Shown: piece by piece, positions 1-10,805 of the stretch
Position numbering within the stretch: position 1 is the first letter of the stretch
Layout: every line of letters begins with the position of its first letter
NCBI GenBank assembly: GCA_951804985.1
Contig: OX638131.1
Coordinates: forward strand, 43,189,121 to 43,253,120
DNA: 64,000 nt
Origin: Dryomyza anilis
Taxonomy: Eukaryota; Arthropoda; Insecta; Diptera; Dryomyzidae
Direction of reading: 5' to 3'
Program-made: the position numbers and the translations under genes
Notes under the pieces: model-generated
Databases searched by the model: none
Seen by the model: the letters and a program-made list of their open reading frames with translations, nothing else
What the model was told of the DNA's origin: nothing

Positions 1-533
1 AGGGTATATTCAGTTTGACATTCCGTTTGTAATACCGTGAAGGTATGTCTGTTGAAATCACAATTACAGGAAATCTGAAAGAGCTAAATCAATAAAATTC
101 CGAACTTAGATTAAAAATACATCTTTGCTTTCTACGATTGAAAATAAGCGTCGATTTTGACATGTGACCCCATCACTTATGTTTAAATACCTCATATAAC
201 ACTCATACCTCATAAACATACGTGCGAATTTTACTTTACACTGGCCGAAGTGGACCGTTTTGCTCAAATATATATAGGCTTTAAGTGTCAAAATAATGGA
301 CTTGCGATTCCCTAAAAAAAAAAACAAAATTCGGTACACCAACTATTCGCTTATATGGGTACTCAAATGAAAGGAAATTCTTCAGCAAGTGCAAGTGTGT
401 AGTAAACCCTGGTGAGCTCTAATCCACTTTAAACGATAACCATATAAATTGCCATATTTATTGACCGACTTAGACCAACTATAACTTTTATAATTCTTAC
501 TAACTTCATCACACCAACTATCACCATTTCCCA
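1..533 (+). mobile_element. Mini-me-like element, B type, decayed, left part cut by window edge
   Basis: This begins inside the AGGGTATATTCAGTTTG start shared with the B-type copies at 16582, 35835 and 50634. It follows the same internal order: the TGTTGAAATCACAATTACAG block, the CCACTTATGTTTAAATACCTC block, CAAATATATATAGG, AAATTCGGTACACC, then an eroded CCCTGGTGAGCTC segment and CCGACTTAGACCAACTATAA. The TA-rich and GTCY microsatellite core is deleted between about 45 and 52. Its 3' end (TTCCCAAC) is interrupted by the next element at 534. No coding capacity is visible. Confidence comes from its collinearity with three other copies in the window. Confidence 0.75.
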
Positions 534-730
534 ACACTCAGAAAAAAAAATCCAATTAAAATTCGTCAATAGGACAGTTATTGATTCAATAGTATACAAA
601 AAAATAAATATTTTCATAAAAACACAACAACAATTTAATATTATTTAATAATACTTTTATTTATTTAATTATTTAAATAATAATTTATTCTATTGTCTAA
701 TTTTAATAGCAAAAACTATTTATTTCAGTT
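534..730 (+). mobile_element. MITE-like element, family M (CACYCAGAAAAAAA termini)
   Basis: Starts with CACTCAGAAAAAAAA and continues with the family-M block AATTCGTCAATAGGACAGTT then TATTGATTCAATAGTATAC. The centre is AT-rich, and the right half mirrors the left (CTATTGTCTAATTTTAATAG). Better copies are at 13178-13401 and 44433-44681. The right terminal repeat is decayed, so the right border is approximate. It sits in the 3' end of the mini-me-like element before it. Confidence 0.55.
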
Positions 731-1359
731 TACATGGAACATTTTGAAGTAGTAATGTCAACCACCTAATCAAAACTTATCAAAAACTTACCATTTTAAA
801 ATCATTGTAATTGATAAGAAAGTACTGGGAATGAACTATCATTCTAAATCTATCATTATAAATTAGAAAAAATGGGATGATCCATAATGGGGTGATCCAT
901 AACGAAATATTGAGAAAATCAATGTCATTTCAAAATTTGTATTTTTATTGTTGTCAATTGCAACTTTACGTACATTTTGAAAAAGGAACAAATCATGGAG
1001 TTCAAAGATGTCATATGCCATTGGAAAGGTTATTTAATTGTGAAAAATTGGTATTTATTTATCAACAGATTATACTTTATAACCAACATTCTTGACTAGA
1101 TTATGTAATTAATATGCAATTCTAAAACACCCTATATCTTAAACTGGGTTCAAAATTAGACTTTTTTTACATTCACTTATTTTTGTTGATTCAATGAATG
1201 GTCTGCTGAATTATTGACATTGATGAACCTAACACCATGTATAAGAAATCTAATCTATTTATTGATTTAACTAAACTAGGTTTCCTGTAATCGTTATTTC
1301 AAAAGACAGATGAACAGACGGAATCGAGTTGATTTAGCGATGGCCGACTGTCTGCATCG
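731..1359. other. AT-rich spacer, no gene seen
   Basis: No open reading frame here resembles a known protein. A short direct duplication (GGGATGATCCATAA / GGGGTGATCCATAA) occurs at about 874-902. Nothing else stands out. Confidence 0.6.
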
Positions 1360-1697
1360 CTAAATAATAATAATAATAATAATAATAGTTTGGCGCTACA
1401 GTCCTGTATAGAACTTCGGCCGAGCTCTCTCACCATTTTGAGCTGTGCGTGTTATATTTGTACTCAAAGTGGTGGGACCTACAGTTTATTGCCGAATCCG
1501 AACGGTGGGTGAGAGCTTTTTCATAGGCAATGGTTTTACTCTCGTAGGTTTGCCATTTACTGCCGAGAGGTAGCGCGGTATAGAAAAATGTTTCTATGAA
1601 AAGATGTTGTTTAGCCCCAGTCCAGGCTTGAACCGGGGACCTTTCGGCTCGCAGTCCAACGCACTAACCACTGAGCTACCGCGGCTACTACTAAATA
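1360..1697 (-). mobile_element. tRNA-derived SINE, near full length, (AAT)n tail
   Basis: On the minus strand the head is tRNA-like: an A-box-like TAGCTCAGTGGTTAGTGCG and a B-box-like GGTTCAAGCC, with a loop reading CTGCGAG. It is followed by a roughly 230-bp body ending in CCAAACTATTATT and an (ATT)n tail, which appears as (AAT)n on the plus strand at 1363-1386. CTAAATA at 1360-1366 and again at 1691-1697 is a plausible 7-bp target duplication. At least five further copies occur in the window, two with long clear target duplications. It is noncoding and would need a LINE partner for mobility. Confidence 0.85.
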
Positions 1698-2043
1698 GAC
1701 TCAGAAAATCACGCTGATCAAGATTATATACACTACTAGCATGGACCCGTGCTTCGCTATGGAGGTTTTTTTTATTCGTGTTGTAAATGTAGTAACGAAA
1801 ACAAAAATAACCCTCCTCAAAAAAAACATTTCCTCGGACTGTTCTTCCCCAAAAAATGCTTTCCGCAGAATTCTTCTCAGTAGAATTTTTCCCCGTAGAG
1901 TTTTTATCAGAAGAAGTTTTAGTGTGGTGGGTTTTAGTTTGGTAAGTTTCTGAGTGGTGAATTTTAGTGTGGTGAAACATTAACAAGGAAAACGCTGTCA
2001 GCCTGGAGATTAACCGAAGAATAACTCTTGTTACTTTGGGCTC
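1698..2043. repeat. Short GTGGTGA-type minisatellite and spacer
   Basis: At 1916-1980 a degenerate repeat of the form TTTTAGTGTGGTGA occurs several times. The same motif resumes at 2424-2465, so the reverse-transcriptase fragment between them appears to have interrupted one simple-repeat tract. The rest of this stretch is unremarkable. Confidence 0.5.
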
Positions 2044-2350
2044 AGTAGGCAATTGAGTAGCATGTTCCTCTCTCGACGGCCAAAAATTACGCTCTATAAG
2101 GCGCTCATCATGCAAGTCCTCCTCTATGGCGCTGAGGCATGGACGCCGACGAGCGAGCTTTAGGAGCGTTCGAGAAAAAGACATTTTGGAAAATCTATGG
2201 CCCGATATGCGTTGAAAAAGAGTACCGAACGACGAGCTGTATGAGCTCTACGCCGACATTGACATAGTCAGGCGCATTAAGATCCAGCGCCTACGCTGGC
2301 TTGGACTCAATCGTATGGATGAAAGCGCTCCATCAAAATAGGTGTTGTCC
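2044..2350 (+). pseudogene. Non-LTR retrotransposon reverse transcriptase, C-terminal remnant
   Basis: Conceptual plus-strand translation gives pieces typical of the C-terminal end of insect LINE reverse transcriptases: KITLYKALIMQVLLYGAEAW in one frame (about 2083-2145), a stretch after it in a second frame containing FEKKTFWKIYGP, and DELYELYADI followed by RRIKIQRLRWLG in a third frame (about 2232-2305). A TAG stop interrupts the first frame at about 2160, and at least two frameshifts separate the pieces. The remnant is far too short (about 100 codons) to encode an enzyme, and neither RT catalytic motif nor endonuclease is present. The clade is not assigned. It is GC-richer than its surroundings, as expected for a decayed coding fragment. 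Confidence 0.75.
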
Positions 2351-2966
2351 TCCGTAAGGCGTAATTGCTGCGGCCGAGACCGAATATAGGTTGTAATGGC
2401 CAAATAAGTAAGTAAGAAAATTTTGTGGTGAGTTTTAGTATGGTGAATTTCGGTGTGGTGAGTTCAGAGAATTTGGGATGCTTGGTATACACTGTTGTGA
2501 TATATATTGACATCACTGTAATAACTATCGACATACACCGTCTTGAAAATAAACCTTCAATGGGTGGTCACGCCCAGTGGTCCAGTTACGCCCACATTCG
2601 GAGAGTCTATTTAGAATGGTTAAATATTACGCTTACAAAAATTTCATTAAATTTGCTATCCCAATTGCTTATAATATATGTTTTTAATTTTTGGGTTATA
2701 TGGGAGGTGCCACGGCCAGTCCAAAAATCTCACCAACATATAGCCTATACTCTGAACACATCGAACATACATCTTAATTTTATTCAATTCGGTTCAGTCG
2801 TTTTGACGCTTACATACATACAGAAACAGATACAAACATTCACAAATAGATTCCGGACACGCCTCCTTCTGGATAGCGTGTCCGGATAACTAAATCGATA
2901 ACTAAATCGAAAATCATGTGAATTAATCATTTTTCAGTGTTTTTCGTGATACTAATTTTTAATAGT
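2351..2966. other. Spacer, no gene seen
   Basis: Contains the resumed GTGGTGA minisatellite at 2424-2465. The stretch at about 2560-2890 (ACGCCCAGTGGTCC, then CCGGACACGCCTCC near 2856) resembles decayed mini-me-like DNA. No coding region is supported. Confidence 0.45.
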
Positions 2967-3266
2967 AACGAGTTGGGAAAGTTAGGTCACATGGGTAAGT
3001 TCGGTCACATGGGGCGGATTTTTATAGTCGGTCGGGCCCGACTATGGAATACCCTACACCTTTGGTGGAGATATTAATGAGGAATATTTAATTGTATACC
3101 TTAATTTTAAATTTTTAACGAGTTGGGAAAGTTAGGTCACATGGGTAAGTTCGGTCACATGGGGCGGATTTTTATAGTCGGTCGGGCCCGACTATGGAAT
3201 ACCCTACACCTTTGGTGGAGATATTAATGAGGAATATTTAATTGTATACCTTAATTTTAAATTTTT
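2967..3266. repeat. 150-bp tandem duplication inside copy A1
   Basis: Positions 2967-3116 and 3117-3266 are the same 150-bp unit, starting AACGAGTTGGGAAAG and ending in TTAATTTTAAATTTTT, with no difference that I can see. Copy A4 carries only one unit at the equivalent place (about 5515-5664), so the duplication is specific to A1. Confidence 0.9.
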
Positions 3267-3962
3267 AATTATGCTGAACCTCAGAATATTATTCATATAT
3301 CAGAAATTTACGTCTTATATCCCCATAAATTAAAAAATTTATATAAAAGTATAAACAACTAATAAAAAATTGAAAAATATAATTGGGCGGACCACGCCTA
3401 TATTTAAAATTTTGAAAGGCTAATTTTTCATAGATTTGATTTTAATAATTTACGGATCAAATTTTTACTATGAAAACCCGGGATATAATGAAAAAAAAAA
3501 GTGGGCGGATCACGCCCATTTTTGGACCACATATTTTTAGGTAAATTCTAACAATACGTTTTAAATTTTATAACTATACCTTGAATACTTTTCGAAATAT
3601 TAGTTTCGAAAGAGTTATATAAAAGTGACTTGTATGGGAGGTGGGCGTGTCCGTTGACCGATTTTGCTCATTTTCAAACTCAGTTCCTACTTTTGGCTAA
3701 AATATATTGAGACGAAATTTCATCGCATTCTGATCAGTATTTCTCAAGTTATTCTGTATTCGGACAGCAAGACAGCAAGACAGCAAGACAGCAAGACAGC
3801 AAGACGGACAGACAGACAGACAGACGGACATGGCTAAACGGACTCGGGTAGTGATGCTGATCAAGAATATATATACTTTTCCATACCGGACACGCCTCCT
3901 AAGGGGCGTTACAATATATGCACAAAGTTAATATACCCTGTACCTCATAGGTGTAGGGTATA
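2967..3962 (-). mobile_element. Mini-me-like element, A type, copy A1
   Basis: Read on the minus strand it starts with a hairpin (TATACCCT ... AGGGTATA), then CGCCCCTTAGGAGGCG, a TATATATATTCTTGATCAGCA core next to a TA-rich run, and a (GTCY)n tract at about 3766-3830. It ends after several CGCCCAC blocks and GTCGGGCCCGAC near TTCCCAACTCGTT. A core between TA-rich and GTCY proto-microsatellites is the hallmark of dipteran mini-me elements, which have been described as non-LTR-derived. No protein is encoded. This copy carries a 150-bp tandem duplication at its far end. It is near-identical to copies A3-A5, so the family was recently active. Confidence 0.85.
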
Positions 3963-4119
3963 ATTATGCTGAACCTCAGAATATTATTCATATATCAGAA
4001 ATTTACGTCTTATATCCCCATAAATTAAAAAATTTATATAAAAGTATAAACAACTAATAAAAAATTGAAAAATATAATTGGGCGGACCACGCCTATATTT
4101 AAAATTTTGAAAGGCTAAT
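3963..4119 (-). mobile_element. Mini-me-like element, A type, fragment A2
   Basis: Matches A1 from ATTATGCTGAACCTC (3270) to GAAAGGCTAAT (about 3427), then stops abruptly where A3 begins. Its missing continuation (TTTTTCATAGATTTG) is found at 5665. A2 and A5 are therefore the two halves of one element split by insertion of A3-A4. Confidence 0.85.
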
Positions 4120-4255
4120 TATACCCTACACCTATGAGGTACAGGGTATATTAACTTTGTGCATATATTGTAACGCCCCTTAGGAGGCGTGTCCGGTATG
4201 GAAAAGTATATATATTCTTGATCAGCATCACTACCCGAGTCCGTTTAGCCATGTC

Positions 4256-4288
<33 letters not shown>

Positions 4289-4822
4289 TGCTGTCTTGCT
4301 GTCTTGCTGTCTTGCTGTCTTGCTGTCCGAATACAGAATAACTTGAGAAATACTGATCAGAATGCGATGAAATTTCGTCTCAATATATTTTAGCCAAAAG
4401 TAGGAACTGAGTTTGAAAATGAGCAAAATCGGTCAACGGACACGCCCACCTCCCATACAAGTCACTTTTATATAACTCTTTCGAAACTAATATTTCGAAA
4501 AGTATTCAAGGTATAGTTATAAAATTTAAAACGTATTGTTAGAATTTACCTAAAAATATGTGGTCCAAAAATGGGCGTGATCCGCCCACTTTTTTTTTTC
4601 ATTATATCCCGGGTTTTCATAGTAAAAATTTGATCCGTAAATTATTAAAATCAAATCTATGAAAAATTAGCCTTTCAAAATTTTAAATATAGGCGTGGTC
4701 CGCCCAATTATATTTTTCAATTTTTTATTAGTTGTTTATACTTTTATATAAATTTTTTAATTTATGGGGATATAAGACGTAAATTTCTGATATATGAATA
4801 ATATTCTGAGGTTCAGCATAAT
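4120..4822 (+). mobile_element. Mini-me-like element, A type, copy A3 (3'-truncated)
   Basis: Begins TATACCCTACACCTATGAGG with its hairpin and contains the TATTCTTGATCAGCATCAC core and a (GTCT)n/(CTTGCTGT)n tract at 4256-4330. It stops at GGTTCAGCATAAT, about 150 bp short of the full 3' end, exactly where A4 starts. The 91-codon open frame on the opposite strand is a by-product of the repeat and not a gene. Confidence 0.85.
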
Positions 4823-5664
4823 TATACCCTACACCTATGAGGTACAGGGTATATTAACTTTGTGCATATATTGTAACGCCCCTTAGGAGGCGTGTCCGGT
4901 ATGGAAAAGTATATATATTCTTGATCAGCATCACTACCCGAGTCCGTTTAGCCATGTCCGTCTGTCTGTCTGTCTGTCTGTCCGTCTTGCTGTCTTGCTG
5001 TCTTGCTGTCTTGCTGTCCGAATACAGAATAACTTGAGAAATACTGATCAGAATGCGATGAAATTTCGTCTCAATATATTTTAGCCAAAAGTAGGAACTG
5101 AGTTTGAAAATGAGCAAAATCGGTCAACGGACACGCCCACCTCCCATACAAGTCACTTTTATATAACTCTTTCGAAACTAATATTTCGAAAAGTATTCAA
5201 GGTATAGTTATAAAATTTAAAACGTATTGTTAGAATTTACCTAAAAATATGTGGTCCAAAAATGGGCGTGGTCCGCCCACTTTTTTTTTTCATTATATCC
5301 CGGGTTTTCATAGTAAAAATTTGATCCGTAAATTATTAAAATCAAATCTATGAAAAATTAGCCTTTCAAAATTTTAAATATAGGCGTGGTCCGCCCAATT
5401 ATATTTTTCAATTTTTTATTAGTTGTTTATACTTTTATATAAATTTTTTAATTTATGGGGATATAAGACGTAAATTTCTGATATATGAATAATATTCTGA
5501 GGTTCAGCATAATTAAAAATTTAAAATTAAGGTATACAATTAAATATTCCTCATTAATATCTCCACCAAAGGTGTAGGGTATTCCATAGTCGGGCCCGAC
5601 CGACTATAAAAATCCGCCCCATGTGACCGAACTTACCCATGTGACCTAACTTTCCCAACTCGTT
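4823..5664 (+). mobile_element. Mini-me-like element, A type, copy A4 (full length)
   Basis: A complete copy in the same orientation as A3, forming a head-to-tail dimer with it. It includes the 3' segment that A3 lacks: AAAGGTGTAGGGTATTCC, the GTCGGGCCCGAC palindrome, and the terminal TTCCCAACTCGTT. It differs from A3 by scattered single bases (CGTGGTCC against CGTGATCC) and by the length of its GTCT tract (about 4961-5020). Confidence 0.85.
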
Positions 5665-6032
5665 TTTCATAGATTTGATTTTAATAATTTACGGATCAAA
5701 TTTTTACTATGAAAACCCGGGATATAATGAAAAAAAAAAGTGGGCGGATCACGCCCATTTTTGGACCACATATTTTTAGGTAAATTCTAACAATACGTTT
5801 TAAATTTTATAACTATACCTTGAATACTTTTCGAAATATTAGTTTCGAAAGAGTTATATAAAAGTGACTTGTATGGGAGGTGGGCGTGTCCGTTGACCGA
5901 TTTTGCTCATTTTCAAACTCAGTTCCTACTTTTGGCTAAAATATATTGAGACGAAATTTCATCGCATTCTGATCAGTATTTCTCAAGTTATTCTGTATTC
6001 GGACAGCAAGACAGCAAGACAGCAAGTCAGCA

Positions 6033-6065
<33 letters not shown>

Positions 6066-6201
6066 GACATGGCTAAACGGACTCGGGTAGTGATGCTGAT
6101 CAAGAATATATATACTTTTCCATACCGGACACGCCTCCTAAGGGGCGTTACAATATATGCACAAAGTTAATATACCCTGTACCTCATAGGTGTAGGGTAT
6201 A
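5665..6201 (-). mobile_element. Mini-me-like element, A type, fragment A5
   Basis: Continues precisely from the break point of A2 and runs to the terminal hairpin GTGTAGGGTATA at 6201. It has its own GTCT/GACAGCAA tract at about 6001-6067. See A2 for the split-element interpretation. Confidence 0.85.
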
Positions 6202-6269
6202 AAAATTGTAAAGTTAATATGAGTATCTGTTTGATTAATAATATTGTTATGGTTTTCTATTTTTAAAAG

Positions 6270-6492
6270 TACCAAAGTGGTGGGACCTACAGTTTATTGC
6301 CGAATCCGAACGGCGTGTGAGAGCTTTTCATAGGCAATGTTTTACTCTCGTAGGTTTGCCATTTACTGCCGAGAGGTAGCGCGGTATAGAAAAATATTTC
6401 TATAAAAAGATGTTATTAGCCCCAGTCCAGGCTTGAACCGGGGACCTTTCGGCTCACAGTCGAACCCACTAACCACTGAGCTACCTTGGCTA
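6270..6492 (-). mobile_element. tRNA-derived SINE, lacking its 3' tail
   Basis: Same family as 1360-1697. The tRNA-like head is present on the minus strand (TAGCTCAGTGGTTAGTG, then GGTTCAAGCCTGG), but about 100 bp of the distal body, including the (ATT)n tail, is absent. No target duplication was recognised. Confidence 0.8.
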
Positions 6493-8608
6493 TTATATAC
6501 AACATTTTTTTAAACCTTAATATTGGTTCCGAAACCGTTCATATCAGTTATGGATTATTTTGGACTTGTTGTCGTAGTTTTAATAGAAAAAATATAATAT
6601 ACACTATGTTCAAAACAAAGATGGGAACTGAAATTATATTCTCCACGATTCCAGTTCAGATTACAATAAAAAAAAAGAAAAGATCACGCAAATTATTTTT
6701 CTTTCAGATTCAGTTTTGTTTCTTGTTCCAGTTCCGGTTATAAAATATGTTTTCAATTGCGAATCCGGTTCCATAAGCACACAAGAAAGTGCAATACTTG
6801 TGTATAGGGGAATTGTGACTAAAAAAAATTCGTTCAGTTTATTATTTAAAAATTTCGAGTTCGTATTTTATATTTTTAATTTTCTATTTTAGAGGATTTC
6901 GTTTGTTTGTATAAAAATATATAAAGTTTTGTAAAAAAATTGCTTTTGTGGTTCTGTAATTGAATTTCCAGTTATTGTTCAAAAATTAAAATTTATTCGT
7001 TTCCAGTTCCTGCTTCTTAAGTAGTTGAAAAGCCATTTTTTGGAATTACAGTAATGCATATATTTTAAACAAAAACTATAAATTTGGAGTATTAATGGAA
7101 TATTTACATGTTTCATCATTTAATACAAATTTTGAATTTGCAGATCAGAAATGGTCAGATAAAATACGATTTTTCTAAACCTGAGTTATATTGAAATGTA
7201 GTTATTTTTTGTTTCCCATTTTCTCCGGTTTACCAATTTTGTTATCGGCGGCTTAGATTTTTTGTCCTTTACGCATGGCCACGAATTACATGATGAGTCA
7301 CGCCAAATTAGAAGCCTTATCAGCAGTCAAATGTCGGAGGGTAACAATGACAAAGCCGACAAAAATAAAACAATTAGCACAGGTTACTACGATGGTGGAA
7401 TAAAATACAGTCGAGCATAAGTTTATTACGGCAGATAAGAGCCACCAACATGGCTGAAACATAAAAATTCCTCAAGAGCCATACACAAGAAAGGCATGTG
7501 GACGAAGAAGAAGAAGAAGCTGTGAACGAAATGCACAACATACCAACTAGGATGCCAACGGGTGGAAAAGGCACTTGTATCACTTTCAAGAACAATCCAC
7601 ACCCGACCCGATCCGATATCAAACGATGACACAGTCGAGTGGTGCATTACGGCGCAGGGAGAGCGAAAAAAACTGGCAGCTTATGGATTATTACAATCGA
7701 AACAAATAAAGTATTAACCAGCCATCCGAATGGAGACGAAGAATGTAATGATGGAAGCAAGCGAAGATCAAACGGGCTGGCTGTGATCCATTGAGAGGTT
7801 ACGCTCTCATCTGCGGCTCTGATTTAACGAATGTCTTCTTAGATAAGAGAGTTATAGCCTTTGTCAGCGCCCTGCTGATCCGGTGGGTTTGCATAGCATG
7901 TGACGAACGTGCTGGCCCGAGTGCCTCTAGGTTGGTCAGGTAACTAAAGCCGGACATGATTTCTATTGACCATTGGTCAACATTCGATTTGGACTTTATC
8001 AGTGAGTTCGCATCTAGATTTGCACCGATCTTCTCTGTTTATTAATATTTTTCCATTTTCTATGAAAACGTCGAGGCATCATTTATTAGAGGCACTGCAC
8101 CGAATCATTCATGACATGTCGAGCAACAAACAGTATCGGTTTATCTAGACCAACATCTAGCAGCTTGCATTAAAATTGCGAGAATTTATTTTTGGTTTTT
8201 TTGGTATTTTGTGCGATCGGCTCTCAGCAGTTGGTCGAAATTAACAGCCTGCAAAAATTGGTCGGTCGTCTTCTAAGAATGCTATTTCAATTTATATCGT
8301 TGCGTCGTCACTTTGCAGCGACCACGTCCCTTCTTGATATCGGGCACAATTTAATTTTTCATTTTCGATTGAATACATCTTGCTGTGGGCACTTAGCGGC
8401 AGCGGTTGACTCATCTGACAAACGGACACCTCGTGTTTTGGGCGGTCCATCCGGTTGCGTCTCTACTGATAGCAACGCTAAGTGGCCCAATAAAAAAACT
8501 ACATTGTAGGTTATAAAAAAAAAAACGTCTTACTGATTACTGCCAAGGTGAGTCATAGTAAAAACCAAAAAAATAAAAAATAAGTTTATATAATCTAATA
8601 TATTACAT
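6493..8608. other. Nonrepetitive stretch, no gene recognised
   Basis: 6493-7250 is AT-rich with repeated GGTTCC/CCAGTTCC words. 7250-8500 is GC-richer and looks like low-copy DNA, but its short frames do not resemble any protein family I know. It may contain conserved noncoding sequence: it lies about 12 kb beyond the 3' end of dpp, and in Drosophila the dpp disc enhancers lie on the 3' side. Nothing firmer can be said. Confidence 0.45.
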
Positions 8609-8700
8609 TCCTTCGAGCCGGATTTGAACCAGCGACCTATGGATAGCTACACTTTCAACCGAACTACAGTCCACCGCTCTACCAACTGAGCTATCGAAGG
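8609..8700 (-). tRNA. tRNA-Tyr-GTA: tRNA-Tyr (GTA) with a 19-nt intron
   Basis: The minus strand gives a full cloverleaf. The acceptor stem CCTTCGA pairs with TCGAAGG, followed by discriminator A at 8609. The D arm contains the A box TAGCTCAGTTGGT. The anticodon loop reads CTGTAG then A, with anticodon GTA. The T arm contains the B box GGTTCAAATCC. A 19-nt intron interrupts the loop after position 37, the usual place for eukaryotic tRNA introns; tRNA-Tyr genes in flies characteristically have one. Removing it leaves a 73-nt mature tRNA. T-rich sequence follows downstream on the minus strand (plus-strand A run at 8563-8580), suitable for pol III termination. The gene looks intact and functional. 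Confidence 0.95.
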
Positions 8701-9094
8701 TGTTGTCATGCGATTGTTCGATTCGATTCGAATCGAATCTTGATGCTGTTTCGCTGAGTTTATATTCGAATATATTTAATTTTCATTATAAATTATTGTT
8801 ATGCTTTAATTAAGTGGGTCAATTGTTTTGTCAACGCTTATCTCTGCTGTATACCATTGGCATTGAATCTTGAGCATATTGTATAAATTATACTACATAG
8901 CGATAAGAGCGGTTCGAACATTGTAGAGGAAATTAATATTTTTTTTAATCACATTTTAACGTCCAAATATTGCGAACAATTAATCACTAATTAATTTAAA
9001 TGACATGTTTCTTTTGTTTTTGTAATAGTTCTTTAAATATTTATTATTTTTTACATAACCAAAATCTTGTATCATCCAGAAAATCTTCTCAACA
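8701..9094. other. AT-rich spacer after the tRNA gene
   Basis: The 5' flank of the tRNA contains a short palindromic run (TTCGATTCGATTCGAATCGAA) at about 8718-8740. Nothing else is recognised. Confidence 0.5.
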
Positions 9095-10632
9095 CGCAAA
9101 AAAAAATATATGTTTTATGGTAAACGTAATATGAACCAGTAGAAATTGTTCGTAGTGATTGCCTTATGTGGCCGGCCAGGCACATTGACGACAGATAGTA
9201 TTTTTACACTGCACAGAATGACATTTTCGACGAAAGTCATTGAAAAATCAAGCATAAGAATCGCTAAAGATATCACAAATATTTCATAGAGAAATTTTAT
9301 AAAGCATATGTTTATGATGACATAGGTTGTATGATATCTTCAATGGATTATCTTTTGGGAAGTACATACTCGGATAGAAAAGATTTGTATGAATATGTTT
9401 GAATGTAATTAAAAAATAATACGAAATCACATATTACTATGTGTAAACATTTTATGTATTCCCCAGCAGAATCTGTCAAACTTATCATAAATATGTTACA
9501 ATACATACGTACAATTATAATTGCATTTGAACATACTATTTCTTGGCAGTTTACTTGGTTATAACTATGTTTCAAAACAAACAGAAAATGCTTCAAATCT
9601 AATTATAACGTATGTTCGCAACGCTCGTCTTTATTCGATTAGTTGTCGGTGTACGAAGTTGGCAACGTTGCGCAGTATTTTCTACCTACGCCATCTTTTG
9701 CAATCGTTTGGACATATTGATGTTTAAAAACAAACAAAAAAAAAAATTGGATTTAATTAATGTATTCTTCCAACATTCTTCTTGTATATGAAGTTGGCAC
9801 TCGTTGAGCAGAATATTCTATCTACTTCTCTTTTGTCATCGTTTAAAGTATGTATTGGTCCTTTTAAACATACTGATGTTTGAAAAGAAAGAAAAAAAAT
9901 TAAATAGGATGTAAATAAAAGTATTCTTGCAATATTCTTCTTGTATACGAAGTTTACACTCGGTCATCAAAAAAACTACAACTGAAAAATCAGCTTCTAT
10001 TTTCAAACAGAATTCGGCATGGTTTTTTACAACAGGCTCTGCGAATTCCTTGCCAACGCTATGTGCTGCACTGAGACTTGTACTTGCAGTTTTAATTCAA
10101 TTATTTATTTATGCATTTAAAAATTTGTGTATGAATTAAAATATAATTAATTCCCACTGTCCATGTTTAATTTAAAATTTAATTTAATTTTTAATAAAAA
10201 TTAATAAATAAAAAACAATATTTTATTTTTATTTTCAGGATTCTTTTCCAAAAATATTTAGATATGAAAACATACTACTTTTTGAACTGAAACAACTGAT
10301 ATGTTTCTCTGGAAACATATTTATATTAAGGTCGTTCCAAATCATGTTATATTTTAAACATATATATGTTTCGGTTCAAATATTTATTGTGTTTGGATGT
10401 AGTAATTATTATGTTTCTATTAGAACATACACCATTTTAAAGGGGCAACATCAAAATGTTTCCGTGATATTATAATGTAAGTCAGAGCTCATTACAACAC
10501 TGTTCAAGTCTCAAGACAACTCTGTTTACAAATGATTTATCAGGCAATTACATATTATGTTTACATAAAATTCCAAACATACATGTTAATGCCTGCAAAA
10601 TTATGTTTGGGAGAGCGATTTTTGCAGCGTGT
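9095..10632. repeat. Old AT-rich repeat with CATATATGTTT words, probable decayed element
   Basis: The left edge ACACGCAAAAAAAAATATATG and the right edge TTTTTGCAGCGTGT are roughly inverted to each other. CATATATGTTT-like words recur throughout, and similar words appear at 16.2-17.8 kb. The borders and the class are uncertain. Within it, 9650-9960 carries diverged tandem units, described separately. Confidence 0.3.
9650..9965 (+). repeat. Diverged tandem repeat, 2.3 units
   Basis: The word GTAYGAAGTT starts related units at about 9651, 9786 and 9945 (spacings 135 and 159). Each is followed by a GCAGWATWTTCTAYCTAC block and then TGATGTTTRAAAA plus an A-rich run in the first two. The function is unknown, and the units are too diverged to be a recent satellite. 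Confidence 0.55.
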
Positions 10633-10805
10633 ATATAACCAACAAACGAATAATTTGAACCTTTAGCTTTTAATTTGAACCTCTAGCTTTTATGATTACC
10701 GAAATATGGTAACATGAAATCTAAAACAATCATTAAAAATTGACAAATGTTTGTTAATATAATTGCATATATCTTAGAAATTAGTTTACCTAGAGAACAG
10801 GTGAG

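Noticed and set aside
1594..2184. 196-codon minus-strand open frame with a THHTKT-like repeat
   Set aside because: It spans the SINE head, a minisatellite and the opposite strand of the RT remnant. It is a chance product of repeats.
3766..3835. Regularly spaced ACAGCAAG/GACAGACA repeats resembling a short array
   Set aside because: Not CRISPR: this is eukaryotic DNA, the units have no spacers, and the tract is the GTCY microsatellite of mini-me-like elements.
4151..5117. Two similar open frames of about 90 codons (4151-4426 and 4854-5117) with RQTDRQTD-type repeats
   Set aside because: They are the opposite strand of the GTCT microsatellite in two copies of one noncoding element. The similarity reflects the repeat and not a protein family.
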